A stretch of 64,000 nucleotides of DNA from Cymbomonas tetramitiformis (GCA_001247695.2 LGRX02029324.1:1-64000), one strand, 5' to 3'; numbered from the stretch's first letter, positions 21,833 to 32,950 are shown. Numbers and translations are program-made. The notes: generated by a model not told the origin, from the sequence alone.

Positions 21833-22876
21833 AGCTAATTGCGGAATTATTCAACACAATTGCTTATATTCGAGATTTTGGCGACTAAAATGTTAAAATC
21901 TGGATTAAAAATTGGCTATTTTTTACCTTTAACCTTAGGAAAATTGGCTATTTCATACCTTAGGAACATCCCACGGGCCCCACGGAACCCCCCTCAAGAA
22001 GCCCCCTCAGGAACCCCCCACGTAAACTAGAAATACGCGCGACTATCCCCGGGCCTGGCCGGAGACGAAAGGCTTGACTGCCACGCACGAGTTCCCCAGA
22101 CAAATTCTCGAATCGGCGTGTGCGGCGTTGAAATTCTGGCTTCAAATTACGGACGGAATTGCATATTTCACTCGGCCGGCGCGCTGTCGTCGTTTCGTGA
22201 TGTTTGGAAATGTACTTGTAGCGGTGATAGCACATTTGACGACACGATGAGAAGTCGCGGGGACATGCGGGATGTTGACAATCCACGATGACCTCAACAA
22301 TCAGCACAAGGAGCTTGAAAACGAAGTGCATGCCCGCTTATGTTGTCCGCCTGCACCACAAGCCCAACGACACGCACCAGGTTGTCCGCAATTGGGCTAA
22401 GTCGTTGGGGGATAAAACCTAAAACGCGTGAGCTCCTTCGTCTCTAGTTACAATCATATCGATACGGTGTGTCAACGCGCCCGGCCATACTTCGGCTTGG
22501 AAGGTGCGCGGCGCAACGCAGCGCGAAAACCCGCGACTCACCTGAAATTTGGGAAGGAAGTAAACAGATAAACAATACTTGTACCAATCAGCCAGTCCCG
22601 TCCAGTCCCGCAATCCGCCAATCCAGTCCGAGCCCAATCCATCCAGTGTCCAGCCCAGTCCAACCCAATCCAGGCCAAGTCATGGGCAAGACGTTGGATC
22701 GCGATGCTCGCCCAAAGATCTAACGTCTACTTGCCCATACGGGTTGTAGCCCCCTAGCATTGAGAGCACGACTAAATCTTTTATTTGCCAACCGACTAAA
22801 ATAATTAATTAAGCCCCCCTGCGGTGACTAATGGTTTTTAAAATTCGGTGCCCGACTAGTAATTCCGCAATTAGCT
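21833..22876. mobile_element. Possible non-autonomous element with 17-bp inverted ends
   Basis: AGCTAATTGCGGAATTA at 21833-21849 is exactly inverted at 22860-22876. The interval has no coding capacity. Homology does not extend past 17 bp and no target duplication is obvious, so the element call is tentative. The interior has short direct repeats (AAAATTGGCTATTT) and AATCCAGTCC-type repeats at 22580-22690. Confidence 0.45.
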
Positions 22877-23532
22877 TGTACCCCGTGCCCGTGCCCCGCC
22901 CCGTCGCGTGACACCCGTCGCCGGTCGCGTGACACGATAGCGATAGGCGGTAACACGCGGTGCGGTAGGGCCCGGCCCGTCCGCGTCGCGTCGCGTCGCG
23001 TCGGAACTAGCACTATAGTCGTAGTCACTACTAGTGTGAAGTGTCACACGACAGGGCACTCATTTGGTCAGGTATTGCCGTATTTAAATATACCACATCT
23101 GGGATGTCAATCATGCATGCATCGTTCATGTTACAAAACATGTTCCAAAATTTAAAATTTGCATGTGGAATATTGGGGGCAGGCCAAGCCGGCAGCTACA
23201 ACGAGGGGAACTCAACTACGTATTTTCAGAGGCTGACTTTGATATTATTACCTTCATGATGAGGTTGGCGAGCTAAGTGAGTACCCTTCATTCAGAATAA
23301 TGTGGGTATTGCATTTACGCATCAAAAGTGACTTCGGAGAAAAAGAGTAAGGCAGCAAAGTTTTGCGTTACTGCTGCCGATAACTACCATGCATGACCAC
23401 TCATCTACCTTCCCCCCCTCGTGTGCCCGAGTGAGTATTGCCTTTCGCTCGAGGCATGGGTCTAATTCAACATACTTGGTGACCAAGCGTAGTTTCAACT
23501 CGGACTCACTTTTCTATTCGCCAATCCCCGTC
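22877..23532. other. G+C-rich host sequence flanking the nested block
   Basis: Contains a (GTCGC)n run near 22981-23003. No gene seen. CCGTC at 23528-23532 is the left target duplication of the chromovirus. Confidence 0.5.
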
Positions 23533-23844
23533 TGTTACGGCTAAACATACAAGCGCCGCGATATATTATCAATATACAAAAGTAACACTGCAAAGTTGAA
23601 CAGCAATGCAAGTGTACGTATGAGCGGAATTTTGTGAGTGCAGTCTCCGTAGAAGATCTGCTGAAGCACAACGCTTCCTCACTTTTATACCTACGTCACC
23701 CATCATCTTAGATGGTACCGCCATTGGGTTGTGAACCCGAGACGTAGGTTGAACGACCAGCATGGTAGTAACGACTAGTTCGTTCATGCTGCACATGCGA
23801 GTTCTGCGCATGCTGAAAGCTAAAGATGGTTCTTGGTTTGTTTC
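23533..23844 (-). repeat. Chromovirus 3' LTR, distal part
   Basis: Matches 51422-51733 of the 5' LTR closely and is interrupted at 23844 by the CACTA element. It continues at 31308-31605. Confidence 0.9.
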
Positions 23845-23869
23845 CCCTACGTTTCTGGACGCCTGCAAT

Positions 23870-24690
23870 ACATCGTATTGAACACATATTGCAGGCATAT
23901 TGCACGCGTATTGACAATAAATGTTCAATACAATAAAAAATGTTACAATATGTGTGCAATATGCCTGCAAGCGCTCCAACATGTGTGCAACATAGTATTA
24001 GAATGAGCCCTCACGTATTGGAGACATATTGAAGTTCTGATGCAGAGAGTTATTTCAATATGCCTTCAACATATGTGTAGTATAGGGTTGGAGACATGCA
24101 CCATGCATGTCGCAAACACTATGAAGGCATGTTGCAGACATATTGCCCACATATTGTATACATATTGTATACATATTGTAAGTCAACATTCAATATGTTG
24201 GATACACACTGCGGACCTACTGCATACGTATTGAACATGTAAATTCAATATGTTGTATATATATTGTGGACCTATTGAATATGTATTGAAACGGAACATT
24301 CAGTATGTTGGATACATACTGCGGACATATTGCATACGTATTGAACATGTAAATTCAATATGTTGTATATATATTGTGGACCTATTGAATATGTATTGAA
24401 ACGGTACATTTAGTATATTGGATACATACTGCGGACCTATTGCATACATATTGAACATGAAAATTCAATATGTTGTATATATATTGCGGACATATTGCAT
24501 ATATATTGAAACGGAACATTCAGTATGTTGGATACATACTGCGGACCTATTGTATACGTATTGAACATGCAAATTCAATATGTTGTATATATACTGTGGA
24601 CATATTGCATATGTATTGAAATAAAAGTTGCCTATGTTGGATATATATTATAGACCTATAGCATACATATTGCACATTTGCAACATGCAG
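23870..24690. repeat. Left subterminal repeat array of the CACTA element
   Basis: Dozens of short motifs related to CAATATGTTG, GACATATTGCATA and ATTGAACATG occur in both orientations. At 24230-24620 a longer unit of about 120 bp (TTCAATATGTTGTATATATA followed by TTGTGGACCTATTGAATATG) repeats three times. In CACTA elements such arrays bind element-encoded protein. Confidence 0.85.
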
Positions 24691-24699
24691 TGTGTTCAC

Positions 24700-24945
24700 T
24701 ATGTTTCCACTATGCGTATGCTATGCGAGATAAACAAAATAAGAATAGTAGGGAACACTCGAGCATCTTTACTACGATTAACATGTATCTAGCTAGGCAG
24801 AAAGGAATACGAATGGGACTATCAAATTTTATCATACCAACGAATACACAAAATAATGTTCTACTCGTGCACTTTCTATTTACAATACGCAAAATGATGT
24901 TCTACTCGTGCACTTTCTATTTACAAGATGCCAACCTAAAATCAA
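24700..24945. other. Non-repetitive stretch inside the CACTA element
   Basis: Contains a 30-bp direct duplication (ATGTTCTACTCGTGCACTTT near 24858 and 24897). No coding motif recognised. Confidence 0.5.
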
Positions 24946-24949
24946 TGTA

Positions 24950-25290
24950 TTCATCTAGAACGCTTGACGGGATGCTTGAAGTTGACGTTGTACTCGAGGC
25001 GGTCGATTTTCTCCATCTCGCTTCGCTCCAAAACAACCGATCTAAAATGGAAAGTAAAGAGCCAACACTTAGTAAAAAAGCGGAAACGCACAAAAGAATA
25101 TTCTATTGAAAACATAAAGGACTTATCAACCTAGAATGTTTGAAGGGATGCTTGAAGTTGACGTTGTACTCGAGGCGGTCGATTTCCTCCATTTCGCCCT
25201 CCTCGAAAACAGCCAATCTGAAAAGGAAAGTAAAGAGCCAACACTTAGTAAAAAGCGGAAAAGCACAAAATAAACCTTTATTGAAAACAT
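24950..25290 (-). CDS. Tandemly duplicated exon-like segments, minus strand
   Basis: Two roughly 150-bp copies (about 24955-25110 and 25132-25285) each have, on the minus strand, a pyrimidine tract plus AG acceptor followed by an open stretch. The shared peptide in one frame is IDRLEYNVNFKHP. The first copy in reading order could splice out after HS; the second ends at a stop after KRSR. This resembles a second CACTA-encoded gene with a duplicated terminal exon. Another frame is also open, and upstream exons were not identified. Confidence 0.4.
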
Positions 25291-25474
25291 AATTAACAAC
25301 CGAGCAACCTCAAATAAATGCGAATATGAACGCGAGATGAAAACCTAATATGACTTCGCCACGCGAACGTTTTCAGCGGATCTGAAAAACGAAACCAACC
25401 AACTAACGTTTAGTAAAGAAGAAAGAAATTAGCAGTCGTCAACGAAAGAAGCAAAGGAAAGTAAAAGGGGGATG

Positions 25475-25542
25475 TGGAGTGAGTTGGATTTGAACCAACT
25501 ATATCGAGTGCAAAGGACTCGCGGGAATTTCCCGTTCACTCC
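25475..25542 (-). tRNA. Compact tRNA-like cloverleaf
   Basis: On the minus strand a 7-bp acceptor stem (GGAGTGA/TCACTCC) is perfect. It is followed by a 5-bp hairpin with a 3-nt loop (CGGGA AAT TCCCG), a 5-bp stem with a 7-nt loop (CGAGT CCTTTGC ACTCG), five variable bases, and a perfect T arm (GTTGG TTCAAAT CCAAC). The D loop is far too short and position 33 is C instead of U, so it is not a canonical tRNA. It could be a decayed or organelle-derived tRNA or a tRNA-like structural element. Nominal anticodon TTT is unreliable. Confidence 0.5.
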
Positions 25543-25949
25543 CTAGTCAAAGTTTCACGCATGCCAAGTATGAGCGCGCGAAGCACACACAAAATAATAC
25601 ACACGCATAACCAAAACATGCACTGCAAACCAGTGCCATATTGCAACCTGTGAGAATTAAAAATATCACAGCACGCAACTCACTGGCGAGGCTGCTGCAA
25701 CATTGCTGACGGCGAACTGTGAAGAGTGCAATAACGTGAGTTTGAACTTGACCGTTCAGAAAAATCGAAGTGCTCAAAAACTTTCCCTGCCGTTCAGAAG
25801 TCACATCGGATCGACTCGTCATCGTCATGCGAGCACGATCGACGATGACGACGATGATGACGATGCGATGCGATGCGATGTCTCAGACTCTCAGTGACAT
25901 TGCATAGGGAATAATTAGAAAAGACTACGCTCATCGAAATCAATCCATT

Positions 25950-26020
25950 GTAATGGTGTAGTGGTTGAGCGTTGGTCCCACACCCTTGAGGTGATGGGTT
26001 CGAGTCCCAGTGAAGGGTTT
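25950..26020 (+). repeat. tRNA-derived sequence, SINE-like
   Basis: An A-box-like TGGTGTAGTGGTTGAGCG and a B-box GGTTCGAGTCC are spaced as in a tRNA gene, with a 4-bp T stem around TTCGAGT. The acceptor stem does not pair (3' strand TGAAGGG has no 5' partner). Best read as a tRNA-derived promoter fragment. Confidence 0.5.
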
Positions 26021-26167
26021 TTCCAGAACATATTTTGGGCCATTTCGGGGGAACTTCTTGAGTATTTTGGGGGTACTTCTTGAGTTACGATTTCGGCCGT
26101 TCGATTCACGAACGAGGGGTGCAGATTCTCCTAAAAATTAAAATTCCAAAATTGTTTCCCCGAAAAT

Positions 26168-26428
26168 CGTTCAATCTGTTCAATACTACTGCAATACGTG
26201 AGGGCTCATTCTAATACGTTACCGCTTGCAGGCGTATTGAAATGGCGTATTGGAGATGGGTCGAAAAAGTGCCAAGTCAGTTTTGCGAAGATCCGTCTGA
26301 CGTGGCACTGGCAAAGCTGACATCAGCAGTTTTCAATACATCTCCAATACGCCATTTCAATACGCCTGCAAGCGGTAACGTATTAGAATGAGCCCTCACG
26401 TATTGAAGTAGTATTGAACAGATTCTCC
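26168..26428. repeat. Long hairpin with roughly 85-bp arms
   Basis: The left arm from TTCAATCTGTTCAATACTAC to GTATTGGAGATG (to about 26257) is inverted at about 26338-26428, separated by about 80 bp. The arms carry the CACTA subterminal motif CAATACGTGAGGGCTCATTC, also found in opposite orientation near 23995-24025. Either a foldback MITE or an inverted duplication of the element's own end. Confidence 0.8.
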
Positions 26429-26511
26429 TCTAAAAAGTTTTTTAAATTTTTGTAAAGGTCAATATGCGTGCAACCGCGTGCAACCGCCTGCAGAGCTCAA
26501 GGCAGGGATCA

Positions 26512-26591
26512 CTTCAATACGTGAGGGCTCACTTCAATACGTGAGGGCTCACTTCAATACGTGAGGGCTCACTTCAATACGTGAGGGCTCA
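26512..26591 (+). repeat. 20-bp tandem repeat, four copies
   Basis: Four contiguous exact copies of CTTCAATACGTGAGGGCTCA (the last ends CTCA then AGACC). They are built from the same motif as the neighbouring hairpin, flanked by inverted GCTCAAGGCAGGG / CCTTGAGCCCTGCC. Confidence 0.9.
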
Positions 26592-26911
26592 AGACCTTGA
26601 GCCCTGCCTTTAGCCCCCCCCCTTTCAGTATGTTGCGGAAGTGTTGAAGTGAGCCCTAAAAAAGTTGAAAAAACATGTTCTTCAATTCTGGTGAGACTTG
26701 TTATATGGACTCAGGAGCTATATTTTGCGACATAGCTTGTGTGCGTTTTTTGTGGGGGGGGTCCGAAAACCTACTTTTGGGTTATTGCTTTACTTGAAAG
26801 TTCCTTCAGCATATCGTCAATATGTCCGCAGTATATGTCCAACATATTACAGCATAGTTGCAGTACATTTTCGAAGGGTGATGGGCGTGGTAAAGGGGAC
26901 TTCAATGCAGT

Positions 26912-29900
26912 ATGGTCCGAGGAGATCAAATTGTTCATGGTGAAAAGCGACCTCGCCATGAACGATCCCCTCAATCATCATCACCAAGTGATGCGGAGCG
27001 ACATCGAACCGGCTTGCCTTCGGCTAGAGCCGCCGCCCTCGTCCAAGGGAAGGCGGCCCCCCCCGTACAACAATCTTCGTTAGCCAAGCGCGCGATGAGA
27101 AATCCCGCGCAAGGCGGGTGCTTAGCCGATCGAGAGCCGATCAAACCTTCCAATGCTCAGGAGGGTACATCGCTCAAACCCCCTCCCAATATCAAGCTCA
27201 TATTCCCGGAAGGTTGGAGTACCGCGGAAGGCTTCCGCGACCCGGAGTATGAAACGATTACGAAGAAGGAACGCCTTTTGGCATGGATTGCGCCTCCACA
27301 TCTTCCAATATCTACGAGGGAACTGGAGTTGTCCGCGAGGTAGCACCCTTTCTCTTTCTTCTCGACGTTGAGGTTGTGTCTTTCTTGCTTCACAGGACTC
27401 TTTGCTACATGTATGCAACATGGTTACCATATGTTGCATACATATTGAGATTATATTGTAGGGATCCTGGAACACATTGCAGGAAAGTCGATGCGCACTA
27501 TGTGGAAGTGGACACGGTATGGCATCATAAGTGGCTGCCAACGCGACTGCTCCCGCACGATTTCTCCAGATTGGCGCACGATTTATCTCCAGACAATACC
27601 GCGTGGCCGACTTGGTTACCACCTTCCGACATCTTGGAGCTAGAACCGGCAACGGTAACCTTTAAGGGGAAATCGTTTCGACTTGTTCCACCGGTGCCTA
27701 ATTGCTTGCAACGGATTGTCGAAAGGATTCGTGGCATGCAAGAGGCAAGGTAAGGGACTCTCGCGGGGCATGATTTCCCTCCCACCATTCATCACGTGGC
27801 TCGCTGCAATAGTGCTGCAGTACGCTATCGTGATGGTTGCAGCATGTTGATGGGATGTTGAAAACATGTTGGGACGATATTGTGCAGAGATGCGGGCGAG
27901 GCGCCCCCGAGGCGCACGAGGCCCAAAGCAAGGAGTCCCCCCCGCCGCCCAATGCTGAGGCACCCACGAGCCCTCCACTAGCCGGCGGGAGTGCAAGGTA
28001 AGGGATTGTTTGCAACATGTTTGCAACATGCATCAACATGCCTGCAACATACCACATATATGTTGTATTACTTGTGCACGTGCCATGCAGGGCCGCCGGA
28101 GAACTACACGCATGAGTTTGTCAAGCGAATGGACGAAATACACGAGGCACTTTCCAAATCAGGTTGGTCGAAAGCGGACATGGCGGAACGTTTCTCGGCC
28201 ACCGGATTCAAGTTGCCCGCCGCATTCGCAAGGTTGTCGTACTTTAACTTGGCGTTGGATTGGCTCTATGATCCTATGCACGAAATCATGAACTTGGGAA
28301 ACAGGCTTGCGACAACGCTGCCTGGGCTGGATTTCAACGAGGCCGCGCGCAAATTTGCCGAGGAGGAGGGCCTGCACCCAGAATGGGGGCAAACGGAGTG
28401 GGTGCAGAATTCGAAAGGTGAGTTTTGTATTAGTGCAACATTTCTGTAATTGTGTTCAATATGTCATACATGTGTTGACGGTATACGGCAACACGGACAG
28501 GGGAACCGCATGAGGTGTACAAAATGACAAACGGTCCATGGGGGATCCCACCGCGTCCGAAGGCTTCGACCACCTTACGTTCTCGGGAAACAGCACTCGC
28601 CTTCTTGAAGGAGTTGCGGGGAGTCACCCGGTGGGGCGATGGGCATAAGCATTTGTTGCGCACCTCAACCGCCTCCAACGGCGCAAAATACGCAAAGCAC
28701 CTCAAGGCGCATGCGGCTTTGAAGGCTTTCGAGTCCAAGTTGTTGGCGGTATTGTCCTCTTGGCCTCGCGATGATGGTGAAGTCGACAATGCGGCGCTGC
28801 AGGACATTGTGTCCAAACTGACTATCATCATACGGGAATGCACTGCGCATTCCATAGAACCTCGGGTACGTATTCAATGTTGGTGTGATATGAGTTCCAC
28901 ATGTCACAGGTATGTTGAATATATGTTACAAACGTATTGAATCGTACGTGCAGGATATGGAGTATTTGAGAGAGCAGACCAGACTTTTCTTTGAGGACTT
29001 GGAAGCGAATGGTCCTCCACATTGGCTTGCAATCAACACCCATAAAATCTGGCACTGGGCCGATCTGCTCCTGCGATTCGGACCTGTGCGTGAATGGTGG
29101 ATGTATGCCTTCGAGTCCATGAATGGCAAGCTAGCTAGGTGGGTGAAGAACAATGCGTTCCCCGTGGCAAGCATCATGAACGGCTATCTAAGGTTGAAAA
29201 CCTTGCGCTCCCTACGAGGCATCCTGACCATGCTTTTGAACCGAGAAAGAGCTACTGCCGGCCGTGTCCCGCGGGCTTTGATGGCGGGCCCCGCTCCCGG
29301 CATCGTGGTCACTACCTTCGGGGAGAAGGGCAAGCCATTGGAGCTAACGTCCTTGGAGATTGACCAACTGACCCGCTGGATGCGAGCGAGTATTCCCGCT
29401 TACCGAAAGCTTTTTCAACAACATGCTGAGTACGACCTGTTCCGGCGGAGGTGCAACCTGCAAGCTCGCACGCATGTACTATCTGTAGTATACCTGCAAC
29501 ATATTGTCAACTTGTTTCTGTATGTTTATCATATATTGTAAGTATACTAAGAATATGTTGTCATCACAGGGAGAATGCCGCGCGCTCTAAACAAGCACTG
29601 CGGTACCGACAAGAGGTGGGTGTTGTGCCCGCGATCGCGTTCGGTCCATTGGAGGACCCTGAAGGATGGCTTGGTCGTCAATACACGGCTTACGAGAAGT
29701 CGCTCATGATGGGTCCCGAACCCATGTGTTCCAAGTACAACAAGGTGAACATCGGCGGTGTCTTCTATCGCACTAGAGACGGGGACAAAGGGAAAGTGAC
29801 AACCCAGTGTTTCGTCCGCGCATCCTTCCCCAAGAATGATGCCGATGCCGATGACGAGTGGGAGGACAGGTACGACCTCAACCACCAGTTTGCATGCTTC

Positions 29901-30502
29901 TTTGCCTTTTCGTATATCTCTGCAACATATATGCAATACGTCCCCAACATATTGAGGGTATGTTGTACGTATATTACAAAAACATTGAACATTTCGTGCG
30001 CAGGTATGGTATCATCAACGCCATTCTGCGGGTTAGCATTGGCGGTGTGCTCTACACTTTTTTAAAGTGTGATTGGCTACCCGTGCCCACGGAAGCTCAG
30101 ATCGCAAGCTTCAAGCTGAAGAACTCCATCCTCGGCGTGGACAAGGTGTCCAAGGCTTACTACACCTTCAACCCATGGGACACCTCCAAGTACACTATGG
30201 ACAACCGAGAGCCCTACCTACTGGCCAATCAAGTCCAAGCGCAAGTAGTGATAGTCAAACACCCCTGCATGGATTCAGCGGTGATACTTGATACGAGCGA
30301 CCGCAATATGGAGAAACTTGCACTCGTTGATAGGCCCGTAGGTAGTGATGGTCACTTTGACACATGCGGGAAGTGTAGAGTCGGTGGCGAGCTCCTTCTG
30401 TGTGAGAGGGCAGGCTGCAAAGAGGCTTTGCACGTGCGATGCGCAGGGCTCACCGACATCCCCACTGGAATGTGGTACTGCAGAAAGTGTGATGACGCAT
30501 AG
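26912..30502 (+). CDS. CACTA-type transposase C-terminal region with PHD finger, multi-exon
   Basis: Coding segments with GT/AG borders and continuous phase: 28091-28417, 28501-28865, 28954-29450, 29570-29869 and 30004-30502. Earlier segments 26912-27339 and 27462-27749 join each other in phase; a link exon near 27888-27997 does not resolve (stop after a 7-C run). YDPMHEIMNLGN matches the end of the tnp2 domain. WWMYAFESMNGKLARWVKNN matches DUF4218. GIINAILRV and FLKCDWLPVP resemble DUF4216. The C-terminus is a Cys4-His-Cys3 PHD finger (CGKC, CERAGC, HVRC, CRKC). Start and N-terminal catalytic region are not seen. Confidence 0.75.
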
Positions 30503-31300
30503 TAGTGCCTCTGTACACATTTGATATACCTGTAATATACCAGATACGTATTGCGGACATATTGTAAGTATTATGCAATATGTGAGCAGCAGGGGGGTCT
30601 TACCCCTTTACCCCATGCAGTCATGTGTTGCATAATTCACTCTGATTGTAGACATATTGCACATGTACTAAAGATATTCTGCATGAGGGAATGTTTCAAT
30701 ATGTGTTCAACACATATATTGCAAACGTGTTGAATGATTCATCTGATTGTAGACATATTGCACATGTACTAAAGATATTCTGCATGAGGGAATGTTTCAA
30801 TATGTGTTCAACACATATATTGCAAACGTGTTGAATGATTCATCTGATTGTAGACATATTGCACATGTATTGAACGATTCCTTATGCGTGAATGTTTCAA
30901 CATGTGTTCAACACATGTTCAGTACGTGTGTTGCAGGCGGTTGCAGACATATTGAACACCCCTCCAATCGTTTTGCCTTATTTCAATACATCGGGGCCCC
31001 AATTCAAAAAGCCCCCCAGAACCGACTTCTGCGATACGCGTCCAAATGCCGTGAAAACTTGTCCCCATAACGCTAGACCCTTCCTTAGATGATACCAAGT
31101 GCTAGTGGGTGAGTCTGACACCATTTGGGTGCCCATGCTAGCATACTCATTTTCGCTGTGTCCAGGCTGATCGCGGTTCAATAGTTTGGCCAATATGTTA
31201 CACGTGTATTGGAATGTCCAGATATTAGCATACCGTCTTCAATATGCCTCCAATATGCCTCCAATACGTGTTCAACACGTGTATTGAACCCGTCTAGAAA
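30503..31300. repeat. Right subterminal repeat array of the CACTA element
   Basis: CAATATGTTG/ATTGCAC motifs in both orientations. A 101-bp unit beginning CTGATTGTAGACATATTGCA repeats at about 30642, 30743 and 30844, the third diverged. A non-repetitive patch lies at about 30980-31180. Confidence 0.85.
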
Positions 31301-31307
31301 CGTAGGG

Positions 31308-31605
31308 TTCCAAGATGTATCTTTGCTTTGCCATCTTCGAGTTCAATCATAAGAACTCTCGATGACAGGGATGCCTGATGATATGACATAATCATCTGGC
31401 GACATGTACAGTCATCGTCGACCGTACTGACGACTGTCATAAATGTATGACGCGACTCGACCTGTACAGTCATGATCGACCATACTGTCGACTGTCATAA
31501 TAATATATGACATGACATGACATGACATGACATGGTATGACATGTATGACAGGTATGACACGTATGACATGTATGACACATATGTCATCGGTCATAACCC
31601 TGACA
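31308..31605 (-). repeat. Chromovirus 3' LTR, proximal part
   Basis: Continuation of the LTR after the CACTA insertion. Ends CCTGACA and is followed by the polypurine tract. Contains TGACATG/TGTATGACA microsatellite runs. Confidence 0.9.
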
Positions 31606-32315
31606 GATCTCCCCTCTTAAGAGAGTTGTGACCTCACAACGGGCATACCTTTGTATATGTCTTTGATGTCTTTGTTGTTGTCGCTTCTTGCTGGTACCAG
31701 TCTTCTTACACCGATTTGAGGCGTCCCTCATGGTGTTTTTAGGTCATTGGGGGGAACTGAGTCCACTTTAGTCCCTCACCTTAGGCATTTAGCCATACAG
31801 TCCTTAGGATGCAGCCCACCTTTCCGGAAATCGTATCGTTGAGTGACGTTCCAAGGTTCAATGAAGAGCGTTTTCGCGATACAATCCTACGCTGGATTAC
31901 TGTTTGATCCACACGTTATCATGTATGTGCTAGACGATTCAAAGCATCCGAAGTCTACGTTACGGATTATTTGCGCTAGCCGTCGTCGCCTTTGCGCGAT
32001 CGATGATCCCACGATTATAACGAATTATATTCGAACGATTCTCGGCCTGATATAGTGCACCCAACTCTTCCTCCCCTCCTTAAGCTACTTTGGAGGATCC
32101 TAAGCGGTGATGGGGAGCCCGATTTCGATAATAAACGAACAAAGGGGCTTGTTTTAATGCAAACGGAGCGGCCCTGCTTAACGGAATTGGACTTATAATC
32201 CTTAACCGGTCTGCTCAACTCCTCAATATTTTTGTCCAGTACGCACGCTTTGACGAACATCTATCGCGATGAGTGAGAATGAATTCGCCACGTACTAATG
32301 TGAAATTTATTTAGC
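31606..32315 (-). other. Chromovirus 3' internal non-coding region
   Basis: Minus-strand polypurine tract CTTAAGAGGGGAGATC lies next to the LTR at 31606-31621. The interval is homologous, in opposite orientation, to 41313-42037 of the inserted sister element. It ends at the insertion point of that element (TTAGC at 32311-32315). Confidence 0.8.
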
Positions 32316-32939
32316 TGCCAGGGTTATGACCGATGACATATGTGTCATACATGTCATACGTGTCATACCTGTCATACATGTCATACCATGTCATGTCATG
32401 TCATATATTATTATGACAGTCGGTCATGTCATATATTATTATGACAGTCGACAGTATGGTCGATCATGACTGTACAGGTCGAGTCGCGTCATACATTTAT
32501 GACAGTCGTCAGTACGGTCGACGATGACTGTACATGTCGCCAGATGATTATGTCATATCATCAGGCATCCCTGTCATCGAGAGTTCGTATGATTGAACTC
32601 GAAGATGGCAAAGCAAAGATACATCTTGGAAACAAACCAAGAACCATCTTTAGCTTTCAGCATGCGCAGAACTCGCATGTGCAGCATGAACGAACTAGTC
32701 GTTACTACCATGCTGGTCGTTCAACCTACGTCTCGGGTTCACAACCCAATGGCGGTACCATCTAAGATGATGGGTGACGTAGGTATAAAAGTGAGGAAGC
32801 GTTGTGCTTCAGCAGATCCTCTTACAGAGACTGCACTCACAAACCCGCTCATCCGTTCACCTGCATTGCTGTCCAACTTTGCAGTGTTTCATTGTATATT
32901 GATAATATATTCACGGCGCTTGTATCTACAGCCGTATCA
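32316..32939 (+). repeat. 5' LTR of the non-autonomous element
   Basis: Starts TGCCAGGG (sister copies TGTCAGGG), ends CCGTATCA. Includes a (TGTCATAC)n block and an internal open frame shared by all LTR copies. Confidence 0.9.
32775..32790 (+). promoter_or_regulatory. LTR promoter: TGACGT box and TATA box
   Basis: TGACGT at 32775-32780 is followed at once by TATAAAA at 32784-32790. The same pair lies at 42506-42522 in the 3' LTR. This is a plausible RNA polymerase II start about 30 bp upstream of the transcribed R region. Confidence 0.6.
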
Positions 32940-32940
32940 G

Positions 32941-32950
32941 TGGTATTCTG
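32941..32950 (+). promoter_or_regulatory. Primer-binding site
   Basis: TGGTATTCTG begins one base after the LTR. The resident chromovirus has the same TGGTATTCT at 51412-51420 on the minus strand. It would pair with a tRNA ending AGAATACCA, not the usual initiator-Met TGGTATCAGAGC. Confidence 0.6.

Larger units (their letters stand above)
23845..31307 (+). mobile_element. CACTA-like DNA transposon, 7463 bp
   Basis: Terminal inverted repeats CCCTACGTTTCTGGACG (left) and CCCTACGTTTCTAGACG (right, reverse complement) are flanked by a 3-bp duplication TTC (23842-23844 and 31308-31310). The unoccupied target is visible in the sister LTR near 51725-51740, where GTTTGTTTCCAAGATG is continuous. A 3-bp duplication, subterminal repeat arrays and a tnp2/DUF4218/DUF4216-like transposase are hallmarks of CACTA (En/Spm) elements. 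The N-terminal catalytic part of the transposase was not found. Confidence 0.9.

Noticed and set aside
31501..31600. CRISPR-like array of short repeats
   Set aside because: The TGACATG/TGTATGACA units are an LTR microsatellite without spacers, and the genome is eukaryotic.
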